Assembly (NCBI GenBank): GCA_002282015.1
Contig: NCIJ01000012.1
Span: forward strand, 1 to 59,021
From: Sulfuricurvum sp. 17-40-25
GTDB taxonomy: Bacteria > Campylobacterota > Campylobacteria > Campylobacterales > Sulfurimonadaceae
DNA: 59,021 bases
Direction: 5' to 3'
Part shown: piece after piece, positions 14,146 through 23,249 of the stretch
Layout of the letters: each line of letters begins with the position of its first letter
Position numbering within the stretch: the stretch's first letter is position 1
Program-made: the position numbers and the translations under genes
Notes under the pieces: generated by a model
Seen by the model: only the letters and a program-made list of their open reading frames with translations
Told to the model about the DNA's origin: nothing
Databases searched by the model: none

Positions 14146-14221
14146 AAGTAACATCTAACATACAATTGTTAATTTTATGTTAATTTAGCACAATATCAAG
14201 CTTGTTTAAAGTTGATTTACT

Positions 14222-14227
14222 TATAAT
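14222..14227 (+). promoter_or_regulatory. -10 box upstream of the SCO-oxidase operon
   Basis: TATAAT at 14222-14227 in the 110-bp gap before the SCO gene, 28 bp from its TTG start. The -35 region is weak (TTGTTT at 14202 with 14-bp spacing), as is common in Campylobacterota, where upstream AT-rich periodicity replaces a -35 box. Confidence 0.45.
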
Positions 14228-14255
14228 TTAGGACTTTTCTACAGGGGGATTTATA

Positions 14256-15065
14256 TTGAGAAAAATTATAGTGCTTCTTTCTCTACTGATAACTTTTTTA
14301 AATGCCGCTCCACTGGGCATTGAAGAAAAGTTAGGACAGATGGTTCCTCTTGATTTGACATTCATTAACGAGAAGTCAGAACGAGTAACATTAAAACAAT
14401 TGATGGATGGGAAACCAACTATTTTAACGCTTAATTATTTTAGATGTTCAGGTATTTGTAGCCCACAACTGAATGATTTAGCAAAAACTCTTGGAAAGTT
14501 ACAGCTTGCCGAAAATACGGATTATAAAGTAATCACAGTGAGCTTTGCAGAAAATGAAACTGCAGAGTTAGCAACGGCAAAGCGTAAGAATCAACTTGAG
14601 TCAATCGGACGTGACTACGTTGCTGATGCTTGGCATTTTGTTATTGGAGAGAACAACAGTTCTGGACAATTAGCCGATAGCGTTGGCTTCAGATATGAAA
14701 AAACAGTTTCGATGACAGGACAAGTGGACTATATCCATTCAGCCTCATTGATTGTCTTATCGCCTGAGGGTAAAGTAACCCGATATTTATACGGTATTAC
14801 ACAAGCGCCGATTGATTTGAAAATGGCAATCTATGAAGCAGCTAATGGGACTGTACGTCCAACGATAGCAAAGCCATTGCTTTTTTGTTATTCGTATGAC
14901 CCGGAAGCTAAAAAATATATTTTCCAATGGGAAAAAATTGCCGGCGTAGTCATGCTTACAATAGTGTTTGGATTCTTTCTTTATTTAATCAAGATAGGAA
15001 GAAAAGAAGACGATCGTAACGTTAAAGAAGATAATCATCACACAAAAGGAGAGAATAATGAGTAA
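14256..15065 (+). CDS. SCO1/SenC family copper chaperone for cytochrome oxidase
   Basis: 269 aa from a TTG start preceded by CAGGGGGA. Signal-like N-terminus (MRKIIVLLSLLITFLNAAP). The thioredoxin-like SCO fold shows the copper site YFRCSGICSPQ (CxxxC, about 64-74) and the downstream His in VDYIHSASL. A C-terminal membrane helix (IAGVVMLTIVFGFFLYLIKI, about 228-247) anchors it, which is longer than minimal SCO proteins. Role: delivery of copper to the CuA site of subunit II. Its stop overlaps the oxidase subunit I start by 8 nt, supporting this assignment. Confidence 0.9.
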   Translation: MRKIIVLLSLLITFLNAAPLGIEEKLGQMVPLDLTFINEKSERVTLKQLMDGKPTILTLNYFRCSGICSPQLNDLAKTLGKLQLAENTDYKVITVSFAENETAELATAKRKNQLESIGRDYVADAWHFVIGENNSSGQLADSVGFRYEKTVSMTGQVDYIHSASLIVLSPEGKVTRYLYGITQAPIDLKMAIYEAANGTVRPTIAKPLLFCYSYDPEAKKYIFQWEKIAGVVMLTIVFGFFLYLIKIGRKEDDRNVKEDNHHTKGENNE

Positions 15066-16734
15066 AAGCTATTTCGATGAAACACACTGTGCTTTTGGTC
15101 ACCCAAAAAGTACTTTTATGCAATGGATGTTAACCGTTGACCACAAACGTATCGGTATTATGTATGCGGTGGTAATGTTCACATTCTTTTTTGTTGCAGT
15201 TGCTGCAGCATTAACAATGAGATTTGAGTTGTTTGCCCCAGGCCAACAGTTCATTGATGCGCATACGTTTAACCAAGCGTTTACGCTTCACGGGGTGGTA
15301 ATGGTCTTCCTGTTTATTATTCCAGGGATTCCAGCAGTATTTGGAAACATTGTAATGCCATTGATGATCGGGGCAAAAGATGTTTCTTTTCCTCGTCTTA
15401 ACTGGTTTACTTTTTGGCTTTACATCGTAGGGTGTATTGTTGCCTTGTCGTCTTTGTTTAATTTCAATATTGCTGATGGCAGTTTGGTATTTAACTTTGC
15501 GGATACAGGATGGACATTTTATGCTCCATATAGCTTAAATACAGATACAAATGTTGTTACAACACTTGTTGCAGCATTTATTCTTGGTATGGCGTCAATT
15601 TTGACGGGTCTTAACTTTTTGGTTACGATTCACCGCCTACGTGCTCCTGGTATGGATTTCTTTAAAATGCCGTTGTTTGTATGGGGTATCTATGCAACTG
15701 CATGGATTCAGCTTCTTGCTACACCTGTTATTGGTATTACGCTTGTTCTTGCATTGCTAGAAAAGTATTTTGGTATCGGTATTTTTGATCCGGCTAAAGG
15801 TGGAGATCCAGTATTGTTTCAACACTTGTTTTGGATCTATTCTCACCCAGCGGTTTATTTGATGATTCTTCCTGCATTCGGGATCATGTCTGAGATTATT
15901 CCGGCATTTTCACGCAGAGAGATCTTCGGTTACCGTACTATCGCTCTTTCATCAGCTGCTATTGCCGGTGTTGGTTACTTGGTATGGGGTCACCACTTGT
16001 TTACATCAGGTATGTCTGATCTTGCAAAAACAATGTTTTCATTCCTTACGTTCTTTGTTGCTATTCCTACAGGGATCAAGTTTTACGACTGGATCGCAAC
16101 AATGTACAAAGGTAAAATTATTCTTGATACACCTATGCTATGGGCATTGGGTACGATTATCACTTTTGCTATTGGCGGACTTTCGGGTGTCACTATTGCG
16201 ATGATTGGTGCTGATATTCACCTTCAAGACACGTATTACACTATCGCGCACTTTCACTATGCGATGCTAGGTGGGGTTGTATTCTTGTTCTTTGCAGGTA
16301 TCCATTACTGGTTCCCTTTAGTATTTGGAAAAATGTACTCAGAAGCAAAAGCAAAATTTGCGTTCTATACTTTGTTTATTGGATTTAACCTTCTTTGGTT
16401 CCCGATGTTTATCGCGGGTTACCTTGGTATGCCAAGACGTTATTTTGACTACTTGCCAGAGTTCCATATTTATCACCAAATCTCTTTTTGGGGTGCTATT
16501 ATCTTTGTTTCAGGTCTTATCTTTATGTTCTATACCTTGATCCAAGGTATGCGTAACGGGAAACCGACAACGCCAAACCCATGGAATGCAACTACTCTTG
16601 AGTGGCATTTACCAAGTTCACCGCCACCGTTGGAAAACCATACAAAAGTTCCATACGTTGACTTCAGACCATACGAATATCATCATGGTCAACCGGTAGT
16701 TAAGTTTGATGAAAACATGAAAAGGATTGATTGA
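15058..16734 (+). CDS. ctaD: Cytochrome c oxidase subunit I (haem-copper oxidase, A2 type)
   Basis: 558 aa with twelve or so membrane helices. Haem and CuB ligands are in place: FTLHGVVM, WIYSHPAVYLMILPAFG, WGHHLFTSGM and DTYYTIAHFHYAML. The YSHPAVY form, in place of GHPEVY, marks the A2 subfamily, in which the D-channel glutamate is replaced by a Tyr-Ser pair. GAKDVSFPRLN keeps the D-channel Asp and AIPTGIKFYDW keeps the K-channel Thr/Lys. It reduces O2 to water and pumps protons. Second gene of the SCO-I-III-IV-II-ctaB run. Confidence 0.97.
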   Translation: MSKSYFDETHCAFGHPKSTFMQWMLTVDHKRIGIMYAVVMFTFFFVAVAAALTMRFELFAPGQQFIDAHTFNQAFTLHGVVMVFLFIIPGIPAVFGNIVMPLMIGAKDVSFPRLNWFTFWLYIVGCIVALSSLFNFNIADGSLVFNFADTGWTFYAPYSLNTDTNVVTTLVAAFILGMASILTGLNFLVTIHRLRAPGMDFFKMPLFVWGIYATAWIQLLATPVIGITLVLALLEKYFGIGIFDPAKGGDPVLFQHLFWIYSHPAVYLMILPAFGIMSEIIPAFSRREIFGYRTIALSSAAIAGVGYLVWGHHLFTSGMSDLAKTMFSFLTFFVAIPTGIKFYDWIATMYKGKIILDTPMLWALGTIITFAIGGLSGVTIAMIGADIHLQDTYYTIAHFHYAMLGGVVFLFFAGIHYWFPLVFGKMYSEAKAKFAFYTLFIGFNLLWFPMFIAGYLGMPRRYFDYLPEFHIYHQISFWGAIIFVSGLIFMFYTLIQGMRNGKPTTPNPWNATTLEWHLPSSPPPLENHTKVPYVDFRPYEYHHGQPVVKFDENMKRID

Positions 16735-17417
16735 TGTCTCACGAATATGTACCAGAAATCGCGGTTGACCGCGAGGGTAAAGAGCATGTAGTTCAAGGCT
16801 GGCAAGGAGATTATGAAGGCGGTAAATTAGGTTTCTGGCTCTTCATGCTTACGGAAGTATTGATGTTTGGAGCTATGTTTATGACTCTGACATACTACTT
16901 TACATTACACCATGCTGATTTTATTAAAGCATCTTCAGAGCTGGATAGAACATTAGGCGGTGTTAATACTGTTGTTCTTCTATTTTCTGCATTGACAATG
17001 GGCCTTGGGCTATTGAAAATGCGTAGTGGCGATGTAAAAGGCGCTAAGTTGATGATTTGGTTAACCATTTTATTGGCAGCTGTTTTCTTGGGTGTTAAAG
17101 CACAAGAGTGGACCAATGACTACCATGAAGGTATCTTCTTGGGTCTAGATTCAATGCAAGCTGGTGGTGGAAAATCATTTGGTGAGATTTTATTTTTTGG
17201 TATGTATTTTACTATGACAGGTCTTCATGGTTTTCACATTATTATCGGTATTGGTCTTATGTTGTGGTTGCTTAAGCGCATTAACAGCGGTAAAGTATCA
17301 CCGGATCACCATATCTTACATTTCAATATCGCCCTTTATTGGGATCTAGTACACCTTATTTGGGTATTTGTTTTCCCATATTTTTATATGACAGGTGCAG
17401 GAGTAATACATGGCTAA
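16734..17417 (+). CDS. ctaE: Cytochrome c oxidase subunit III
   Basis: 227 aa from ATG 16734, whose A is the last base of the subunit I stop codon; the TTG at 16731 is less likely. Typical subunit III features: GKLGFWLFMLTEVLMFGAMF (helix with conserved Glu), FFGMYFTMTGLHGFHIIIGIGLML (GLHGxHxxxG signature) and HFNIALYWDLVHLIWVFVFPYFYM (YWhfVdxvWi signature). About five helices. It stabilises subunit I and its proton uptake. End overlaps the subunit IV gene by 8 nt. Confidence 0.95.
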   Translation: MSHEYVPEIAVDREGKEHVVQGWQGDYEGGKLGFWLFMLTEVLMFGAMFMTLTYYFTLHHADFIKASSELDRTLGGVNTVVLLFSALTMGLGLLKMRSGDVKGAKLMIWLTILLAAVFLGVKAQEWTNDYHEGIFLGLDSMQAGGGKSFGEILFFGMYFTMTGLHGFHIIIGIGLMLWLLKRINSGKVSPDHHILHFNIALYWDLVHLIWVFVFPYFYMTGAGVIHG

Positions 17418-17736
17418 TCATAAAACGGTAGATTATCAAGCAGAAAAAGGTATATATTATAAAGTACTTTTTGGACTATTAGCATTAACAGCATTGACAT
17501 TTATTCAGCCAGAAATGTTTTTGACTCAGTACACATTTGGAATGCAAATGTTGATTGGTACAGTTAAAGCATGGATTATCTTAATGTATTACATGCACTT
17601 AAAAGGCGAAGTCCTTATCGGATGGACAGTGATATTCGCTGTCTTTATTGTTGTGTTTTTCTTTTCTATCGTGATGATAGATGTTAGTAATTTCCAATAT
17701 GCTGATGTTAGTCATATAACATCGCCAGCGCAGTAA
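17410..17736 (+). CDS. ctaF: Cytochrome c oxidase subunit IV (CyoD/CtaF-like)
   Basis: 108 aa with three hydrophobic helices (ALTALTFIQPEMF, FGMQMLIGTVKAWIILMYYMHLKGE, IGWTVIFAVFIVVFFFSIVMIDV). The VKAWIILMYYMHLK segment is characteristic of prokaryotic oxidase subunit IV. It assists assembly of subunits I and III. Overlaps subunit III by 8 nt and precedes subunit II by 9 nt with GGAGG before the next ATG. Confidence 0.9.
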   Translation: MANHKTVDYQAEKGIYYKVLFGLLALTALTFIQPEMFLTQYTFGMQMLIGTVKAWIILMYYMHLKGEVLIGWTVIFAVFIVVFFFSIVMIDVSNFQYADVSHITSPAQ

Positions 17737-17745
17737 GGAGGCGGT

Positions 17746-18945
17746 ATGTTAGAAGGATTTGGTTCAAGTGCTGCAACTTTCGCAGCAGATATAGACAACA
17801 TGTTATACGTGAATCTAGTACTCTCAGTAGTATTGTTTTTATCGGTTGTCGCACCAATGTTTTACTTTGCATGGAAATACCGTGCAAGTAAAGTTAAAGA
17901 TGAAAATATTGAAAATATTACACACCATACATTATTAGAAATAACATGGACGGTTGTACCAACTATTATGTTGGGTGTTTTCTTCTGGTATGGTTATGCA
18001 ACAATGAAAACGTTGCGTACAATGCCAGATGCATCAGATGCAATTACTGTTCAAGTTGAAGGTAGTAAATGGAAATGGAGATATGAGTATCCTGCAAATT
18101 CAAATGGCTATGTTCACAAACTTGGTGGAGCATTTACTAAGCCTGTAGTAGATGAGAATGGAAGAGTGATCGAAAAAGGTTCAATGGGTAAATCGGCACT
18201 GTATGTACCGGTTGGTACAAATGTCATCCTAGAGATGACAGCACCATTGGGTGATGTCCTTCACTCATTCTTTGTTCCAGCATTCCGTATGAAAGAGGAT
18301 GTGGTTCCAGGTCGTATTACTAAGCAGTGGTTTAAAGCTGACAAAGTAGGTGAGTTTGATGTTGAGTGTGCTGAGTACTGTGGTACAGATCACTCATATA
18401 TGTACTCTAGAATTGTGGTACTTCCAAAAGCTGAATATGAAGCTTGGTTCAATAGCAATGATGATACACCAAAAGGTAACTATGCTAAAGGCGGTGATGC
18501 AGTATTACAACTTCATGGATGTAAAAGCTGTCACGCAGTTACAACAGATAAACAACTTATTGGTCCTGCTCTAAAAACTAGAACATTGACTAAAGATCAA
18601 GTATTAGATGTAATCAAAAATGGTCAAAATAAACTTGGTTATGATATGGGTGCAATGCCAGCTGGTTTGGCTACGGGTACTGATGCTCAAGAGATTGCAG
18701 CGTATGTTGCTGGTGGTCTTAAAGGTACAGCACCTGCTTCATTTGCAGCATGTAGTTCATGTCATGGTGAAGATGGTAAGGGTCAGTTCGGTACGGCTCC
18801 AAGCCTTGTATCCTATGATGCTACACTTTTAGCTCATGTATTGAAACATGGTAAAAAGGGTATGATCGGTACTATGCCAGCGTTCCCTTATGTATCTGAC
18901 GAAGAGGTTTCAGCTATGGCTGAATATCTAAACAGTACGAAATGA
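17746..18945 (+). CDS. ctaC: Cytochrome c oxidase subunit II fused to two cytochrome c domains
   Basis: 399 aa. Two N-terminal membrane helices (LVLSVVLFLSVVAPMFYFAW, TVVPTIMLGVFFWYGYA) precede the CuA cupredoxin domain with DVLHSFFVPAFRMKEDVVPGR and CAEYCGTDHSYM (two Cys, His and Met ligands). Beyond residue 240 lie two haem c sites: LHGCKSCHAVT (about 263) and FAACSSCHGEDG (about 336), each with a later Met candidate (GAMPAG, GTMPAF). Classical caa3 enzymes carry one such domain; two suggests a longer electron-entry wire accepting from a small cytochrome c. It overlaps ctaB by 4 nt. Confidence 0.95.
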   Translation: MLEGFGSSAATFAADIDNMLYVNLVLSVVLFLSVVAPMFYFAWKYRASKVKDENIENITHHTLLEITWTVVPTIMLGVFFWYGYATMKTLRTMPDASDAITVQVEGSKWKWRYEYPANSNGYVHKLGGAFTKPVVDENGRVIEKGSMGKSALYVPVGTNVILEMTAPLGDVLHSFFVPAFRMKEDVVPGRITKQWFKADKVGEFDVECAEYCGTDHSYMYSRIVVLPKAEYEAWFNSNDDTPKGNYAKGGDAVLQLHGCKSCHAVTTDKQLIGPALKTRTLTKDQVLDVIKNGQNKLGYDMGAMPAGLATGTDAQEIAAYVAGGLKGTAPASFAACSSCHGEDGKGQFGTAPSLVSYDATLLAHVLKHGKKGMIGTMPAFPYVSDEEVSAMAEYLNSTK

Positions 18946-19802
18946 TCAAAGACTTTATCGTTTTAACTAAATTTATCCTCTCTTTTGCCGTGAGCCTCTC
19001 GGCTCTCTTTGCCTATATCATGGCAAAGGGCGAAATTGGGGTGGATATGTTTATCGCGACTTTCGCTGTTCTTTTGGTTGCGATGGGTGTTTCAACACTT
19101 AATCAATACCAAGAGTATAAAGAAGATGCTCTCATGGAACGTACTAAACACCGCCCCGTAGCTTCTGGCAAATGGTCTCCTCGTACAGCGGTTATCATCG
19201 CGGCTATTTTGATTATTTCCTCGCTTGTTCTCATTTATGATTTGCTTGGATTTATTGGAGTAGATTTATTTCTTTTTTCTTTTCTTTGGTATAACTTTTT
19301 TTACACGCCACTGAAAAAGAAAAGCGCTTTAGCGGTTGTTCCTGGAGCAATATTAGGTGTTATACCGCCTGCTATTGGATGGCTTGCAGCTGGTGGTAGT
19401 CTTGCGGAACCGGAATTTTTTGCGCTTGGACTATTTTATTTCATATGGCAAATACCGCATTTTTGGTTATTAGTTATGCTGCATTATGGTGATTATGCAG
19501 GTGCTGGTTATCCTACAGCGATGCGTTTATTTGGAAAAATGAGTCTTCAACGTTTGACCTATTACTGGTTGATGTTGACGATTATGACGGGTTATTTTAT
19601 GGTAACTGTTTTTCAACCATCCAATAGTGTAATAATTGGGGTTCTTGCGTTAACTGCATTACTCGCTTTTATCAGTAGCTTGCAACTGTTAAGCAAAGAT
19701 TTTGATCTTAAACGAGCTCGTAAAGTATTTTGGCAGATTAACTTGGCCTTTTTGGGAACGGTTATTTTGATCAGTATTGATGAGTATTTAAAAGTTCACT
19801 AA
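18942..19802 (+). CDS. ctaB: Protoheme IX farnesyltransferase (haem O synthase)
   Basis: 286 aa UbiA-family membrane enzyme with about eight or nine helices. First prenyl-diphosphate motif NQYQEYKEDALMERTKHRP (about 47-65, N-xxx-D-xxx-D type) and second loop LVMLHYGDYAGAGYPTAM. It adds farnesyl to haem b to make haem O, the precursor of haem A. Subunit I is A2-type, so haem A or O is needed. No ctaA (haem A synthase) is seen nearby. ATGA overlap with subunit II indicates coupling. Confidence 0.93.
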   Translation: MIKDFIVLTKFILSFAVSLSALFAYIMAKGEIGVDMFIATFAVLLVAMGVSTLNQYQEYKEDALMERTKHRPVASGKWSPRTAVIIAAILIISSLVLIYDLLGFIGVDLFLFSFLWYNFFYTPLKKKSALAVVPGAILGVIPPAIGWLAAGGSLAEPEFFALGLFYFIWQIPHFWLLVMLHYGDYAGAGYPTAMRLFGKMSLQRLTYYWLMLTIMTGYFMVTVFQPSNSVIIGVLALTALLAFISSLQLLSKDFDLKRARKVFWQINLAFLGTVILISIDEYLKVH

Positions 19803-19816
19803 TCGTTCGACTAAGT

Positions 19817-19832
19817 GGGAGTTTAATCTCCC
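19817..19832 (+). terminator. Hairpin after ctaB (possible weak terminator)
   Basis: GGGAG (19817-19821) and CTCCC (19828-19832) around TTTAAT, 14 bp after the ctaB stop. No T-run follows, so it may only reduce read-through or protect the mRNA 3' end. Confidence 0.4.
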
Positions 19833-19864
19833 GCCATCTTCATTCACCACTTCAGGAATTACTT

Positions 19865-20374
19865 ATGAGCGCATATTCTTTAAAAGCCATTTTATTAACT
19901 TTTGCAAAAGAGGATGGTACAAAACGAACTGTCTTTAACTTAGGAGCCATTGGCGGTATTAGCAGTAATGCCGTTATATTGTTCTTTCTTGCGATGCCAT
20001 TTATAGAATATGCCCTTATTTTTAACCCTTATGTATTTAATCTATTGGGGATTGCGCAATGTATCGTTTTATACATTGTGCTATTGTCTATCGTGATGAT
20101 TGCTGTATTTTTAATTACGTGGCAAATAAAAAAAAGTGTTATTAAAAAGATAATGCCAAGTTGGAACCATTACTTTCCAAGCATTGATTTAACGATGCTT
20201 TTATCCTCTGCTAAAACACCGTACAGTCAATTTTTTGACTTCTATTCTAAAGGGCTTCTAGAAGAGAAAACTGAAGCGCAATTACATCAGTATTTATTGG
20301 ATTCATTTAAAGTAATGGAAGAAGAGAATAAAGATTTAATTGAAGCAATGACTAAAGATAATAAGTTCCATTAG
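19865..20374 (+). CDS. Membrane protein, unknown
   Basis: 169 aa with two or three hydrophobic helices (AVILFFLAMPFIEYALIF, FNLLGIAQCIVLYIVLLSIVMIAVFLITW) and a soluble C-terminal half (KTPYSQFFDFYSKGLLEEKTEAQLHQYLLDSFKVMEEENKDLIEAMTK) that is helical and acidic. ATG after AGGAATTACTT. Not recognised. It lies 62 bp after ctaB and 69 bp before thrS on the same strand, and could belong to either neighbour's transcript or neither. Confidence 0.6.
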   Translation: MSAYSLKAILLTFAKEDGTKRTVFNLGAIGGISSNAVILFFLAMPFIEYALIFNPYVFNLLGIAQCIVLYIVLLSIVMIAVFLITWQIKKSVIKKIMPSWNHYFPSIDLTMLLSSAKTPYSQFFDFYSKGLLEEKTEAQLHQYLLDSFKVMEEENKDLIEAMTKDNKFH

Positions 20375-20405
20375 TTTATTAATCTCTACACAATTAACAT
20401 TACCG

Positions 20406-20411
20406 TATAAT
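20406..20411 (+). promoter_or_regulatory. -10 box upstream of thrS
   Basis: TATAAT at 20406-20411, 32 bp before the thrS ATG, in the 69-bp gap after the membrane protein gene. No clear -35 element. Consistent with a start for the thrS-infC unit. Confidence 0.5.
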
Positions 20412-20443
20412 TCGCGATATTTTTTGATACAAGGCGTACCTTA

Positions 20444-22252
20444 ATGGACATTATCGCTATTAAACATAACGAGCAAATTTTTGATTTACAAACAGCGCAA
20501 AGTTTGGGAATAACCGGAGAAGAGATTTGTTTTGATAACTCTCCGGATTCACTTGAGATTATTCGTCATTCATGTGCTCACTTGCTAGCCGAAGCGATTA
20601 AATCACTTTACACCGATGCGAAGTTCTTTGTTGGGCCGGTTGTAAAAGAAGGTTTTTACTACGATTTCAAAGTAAATGAGCATCTTAGTGAAGAGGATCT
20701 CAAAAGCATCGAAAAAAAGATGCTTGATATTGCTAAGACAAAAGAAAAAATTGAACGTTATGAAATTACCAAAGAGGAAGCTCGCGGTAAGTTTGCAGAT
20801 GATCATCTAAAGCAAGCGGTTATGGACCGTATTCCCAGTGATGCGATCTCTATTTATAAGCAAGGCAATTTTGAAGACTTATGCCGTGGACCACATTTAC
20901 CGAATGTTGGTATGATCCGTTATTTTAAACTTACTAAAATCTCAGGTGCTTATTTGGGTGGCGATAGCAAGAACGAGATGCTTACACGTATTTATGGAAT
21001 CGCGTTTGCTGATAAAGAGTCGTTGAAACTGCATCTAGAACAAGTAGCAGAAGCAGAAAAACGTGATCACCGTAAAATCGGTGCAGAAATGAAGCTGTTT
21101 ACCTTTCGTGAAGAAGTAGGGGCCGGTTTTCCTATTTGGCTTCCTGCTGGGGCACGTATGCGTTCACGTCTAGAGCAACTTTTATTCAAAGCGCACCGTA
21201 AACGTGGGTATGAGCCAGTTCGTGGTCCTGAGATGCTTAGAAGTGATCTGTGGAAAGTAAGTGGGCACTACCAAAACTACGGCGAGAACATGTATTTCAC
21301 CAATATTGATGAGATCGAGTTTGGGGTTAAACCTATGAACTGTGTAGGACACATCAAAGTGTATGAGCATGACTTGCGTTCATACCGTGATTTACCGCTT
21401 AAATATTTTGAATACGGTATTGTTCATCGTCATGAGATGACGGGTGCACTTCATGGATTGTTCCGTGTACGTGAGTTTACGCAAGACGATGCGCACATTT
21501 TTTGTACCGCAGATCAAATCGAAGAGCAGATCATTGAAGTGGTTGATTTTGTTGATAAGATCATGAGTACGTTTGAGTTTAACTACAAGATGATGATTTC
21601 TACGAAGCCTGAAAAAGCGGTTGGTGATGATGCAGTGTGGGAAATCTCTACGAATGCACTTAAAAATGCTATGGATAAAAATAAACTGGCTTATGAGATT
21701 GATGAGGGCGGTGGAGCATTTTACGGTCCGAAGATCGACATCAAGATCACCGATGCTATTGGACGTGAATGGCAGTGTGGAACGATACAGCTGGATTTCA
21801 ATTTACCTGAGCGTTTTGAGCTTGAATATAACGGAGAAGAGAACGCTAAAATACAGCCGGTTATGATTCACCGTGCCATTTTAGGTTCCTTTGAGCGTTT
21901 TATTGGTATATTGACAGAGCATTACGCTGGAGAATTTCCAATGTTTATCGCACCTACGCAGGTTGCGATTGTCCCAATAGCTGAAACTCACGTTGAATAT
22001 GCTAAAGAATTGGGAAATAAGCTGATCGATATGGGCGCAGATTATGAGATTTTCGATAAAAACGACAGTCTCAATAAGCGAATCCGTACAGCGGAAAAAG
22101 GTCGTGTTCCGATGATCATCGTCTTAGGCGATGAAGAAGTGAACACCAAATGTGTTGCAGTACGTGATCGTAGAACACGTGAGCAATACAATCTTAGTGA
22201 GAATGAGTTTCTCGCTTTGATCAAAGAAAAGATCAATGAGGTAAATTTTTGA
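20444..22252 (+). CDS. thrS: Threonyl-tRNA synthetase
   Basis: 602 aa class II synthetase. The N-terminus is short: only about 40 residues of TGS-like sequence before the editing domain, as in other Campylobacterota. Editing-site residues [11 protein letters not shown] (HxxxH) and DLCRGPHLP are present. The core has [34 protein letters not shown] (zinc Cys and motif 2 context) and a motif 3 region [14 protein letters not shown]; an anticodon-binding domain ends the protein. It charges tRNA-Thr and clears Ser-tRNA-Thr. The stop overlaps the infC start region, matching the thrS-infC-rpmI-rplT order known in this phylum. Confidence 0.97.
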   Translation: MDIIAIKHNEQIFDLQTAQSLGITGEEICFDNSPDSLEIIRHSCAHLLAEAIKSLYTDAKFFVGPVVKEGFYYDFKVNEHLSEEDLKSIEKKMLDIAKTKEKIERYEITKEEARGKFADDHLKQAVMDRIPSDAISIYKQGNFEDLCRGPHLPNVGMIRYFKLTKISGAYLGGDSKNEMLTRIYGIAFADKESLKLHLEQVAEAEKRDHRKIGAEMKLFTFREEVGAGFPIWLPAGARMRSRLEQLLFKAHRKRGYEPVRGPEMLRSDLWKVSGHYQNYGENMYFTNIDEIEFGVKPMNCVGHIKVYEHDLRSYRDLPLKYFEYGIVHRHEMTGALHGLFRVREFTQDDAHIFCTADQIEEQIIEVVDFVDKIMSTFEFNYKMMISTKPEKAVGDDAVWEISTNALKNAMDKNKLAYEIDEGGGAFYGPKIDIKITDAIGREWQCGTIQLDFNLPERFELEYNGEENAKIQPVMIHRAILGSFERFIGILTEHYAGEFPMFIAPTQVAIVPIAETHVEYAKELGNKLIDMGADYEIFDKNDSLNKRIRTAEKGRVPMIIVLGDEEVNTKCVAVRDRRTREQYNLSENEFLALIKEKINEVNF

Positions 22253-22782
22253 TTAAAAAACAAGACCGAGTCCAAATGAATGATGATATCAGAGTACCTG
22301 AGGTACGCTGTGTCGTTGACGGTGGTGAAGCATTAGGCATTATTTCGATTAAAGAAGCAATGGATAAAGCCAATGAGTTGGGACTTGATCTCGTACTAAT
22401 ATCTCCAGATGCAAAGCCGCCGGTGGCAAAAATCATGGACTATGGTAAGTTTTATTACCAAGAAGAGAAAAAGAAAAAAGAAGCGCGTAAAAAGCAAACG
22501 AAGATTGAAGTCAAAGAGATCAAGCTTTCAGTCAAGATTGCAGACAACGACATCGGTTATAAAGTCAAACATGCGCGTGAGTTTTTAGAAGAGGGCAAGC
22601 ATGTTCACTTCCGTGTTTTCCTACGTGGACGTGAGATGGCACATCCAGAGGCTGCTGCAGCTGTTTTACAGCGTGTTTGGCCTATGGTTGAAGATGTGGG
22701 AAGTATGTACAAAGCTCCTGCCATGGAAGGGCGTTATTGTAATATGATGATTCTTCCGAAAAAAGACGAAAAAAAAGTATAA
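22249..22782 (+). CDS. infC: Translation initiation factor IF-3
   Basis: 177 aa if started at TTG 22249, which overlaps the thrS stop. An in-frame ATT at 22252 is also possible; infC genes are known for rare AUU-type starts used in autoregulation. GAGG (22238-22241) lies 7 nt before the TTG and 10 nt before the ATT. The N-domain ([53 protein letters not shown]), lysine-rich linker and C-domain ([41 protein letters not shown]) are complete. It keeps 30S subunits free and proofreads initiator tRNA. Confidence 0.95.
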   Translation: MIKKQDRVQMNDDIRVPEVRCVVDGGEALGIISIKEAMDKANELGLDLVLISPDAKPPVAKIMDYGKFYYQEEKKKKEARKKQTKIEVKEIKLSVKIADNDIGYKVKHAREFLEEGKHVHFRVFLRGREMAHPEAAAAVLQRVWPMVEDVGSMYKAPAMEGRYCNMMILPKKDEKKV

Positions 22783-22789
22783 ACGTTTT

Positions 22790-22870
22790 CCGCTTATGGT
22801 GAGCTAGTCGAACCATGAACGGGCTTCTCTTTGAGAGACTGAGTGTCTCTAATGACTGAGCCATCCCCTC
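22790..22870 (+). promoter_or_regulatory. Structured infC-rpmI intergenic region (possible leader/attenuator)
   Basis: AGAGAC (22834-22839) and GTCTCT (22845-22850) form one hairpin; TCTCT (22826-22830) can instead pair with AGAGA (22834-22838). ATGGT/ACCAT (about 22796-22815) forms a further stem. The two central hairpins are mutually exclusive, as in attenuators. L20 represses this operon in other bacteria through an mRNA structure, so a link is plausible but not shown. A tRNA fold was tried on both strands and fails. Confidence 0.35.
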
Positions 22871-22910
22871 CTCTATATATGCTTAAATTTAATAAAAAGC
22901 TTTTCTATGG

Positions 22911-22916
22911 TATAAT
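22911..22916 (+). promoter_or_regulatory. -10 box upstream of rpmI
   Basis: TATAAT at 22911-22916, 41 bp before the rpmI ATG, in a strongly AT-rich stretch. It indicates that rpmI-rplT can be transcribed separately from thrS-infC, downstream of the structured region at 22790-22870. Confidence 0.6.
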
Positions 22917-22956
22917 CCGCGTCTCGTTTAGAGAATTTTAGCAAAGGATCAAGTCG

Positions 22957-23151
22957 ATGCCAAAAATGAAATCGGTTAAAGGGGCTGTAAAACGCTTCAA
23001 AATTAAGAAAAATGGCACTGTCAAACGTGGTACTGCATTTCGTAGTCACATTTTGACCAAACAAGATGCTGGAACTCGACGTGGACAAAACACTCCTAAA
23101 GTGGTTGCTGCAGTCGATGTTAAAAACATCAAAAAGATGATCGTAGGCTAA
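22957..23151 (+). CDS. rpmI: 50S ribosomal protein L35
   Basis: 64 aa, typical length and highly basic: [18 protein letters not shown], followed by [28 protein letters not shown] precedes the ATG. It is followed after 98 bp by rplT. Component of the large ribosomal subunit. Confidence 0.97.
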   Translation: MPKMKSVKGAVKRFKIKKNGTVKRGTAFRSHILTKQDAGTRRGQNTPKVVAAVDVKNIKKMIVG

Positions 23152-23171
23152 TTTAGCCCACCGTTAACCCT

Positions 23172-23202
23172 CCAGACTAGTCTGGGCAAGTCCGCATAGC
23201 GG
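23172..23202 (+). promoter_or_regulatory. Two hairpins between rpmI and rplT
   Basis: CCAGACTAGTCTGG (23172-23185) is a perfect palindrome and CCGCATAGCGG (23192-23202) a short hairpin directly after it. They lie 50-80 nt before the rplT start and could be part of an L20-responsive or processing element. Confidence 0.4.
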
Positions 23203-23249
23203 CACCCACTCATTAAATTTGAAATGAACCGGGTAAAGAAAGGAAAAAA

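Noticed and set aside
22790-22870. Possible tRNA on the minus strand (GGCTCAGT, GGTTCGA and CACCA-like pieces)
   Set aside because: The T-stem arms (CATGG against AGCTC) do not pair and no acceptor stem forms. It is treated as a structured intergenic region.
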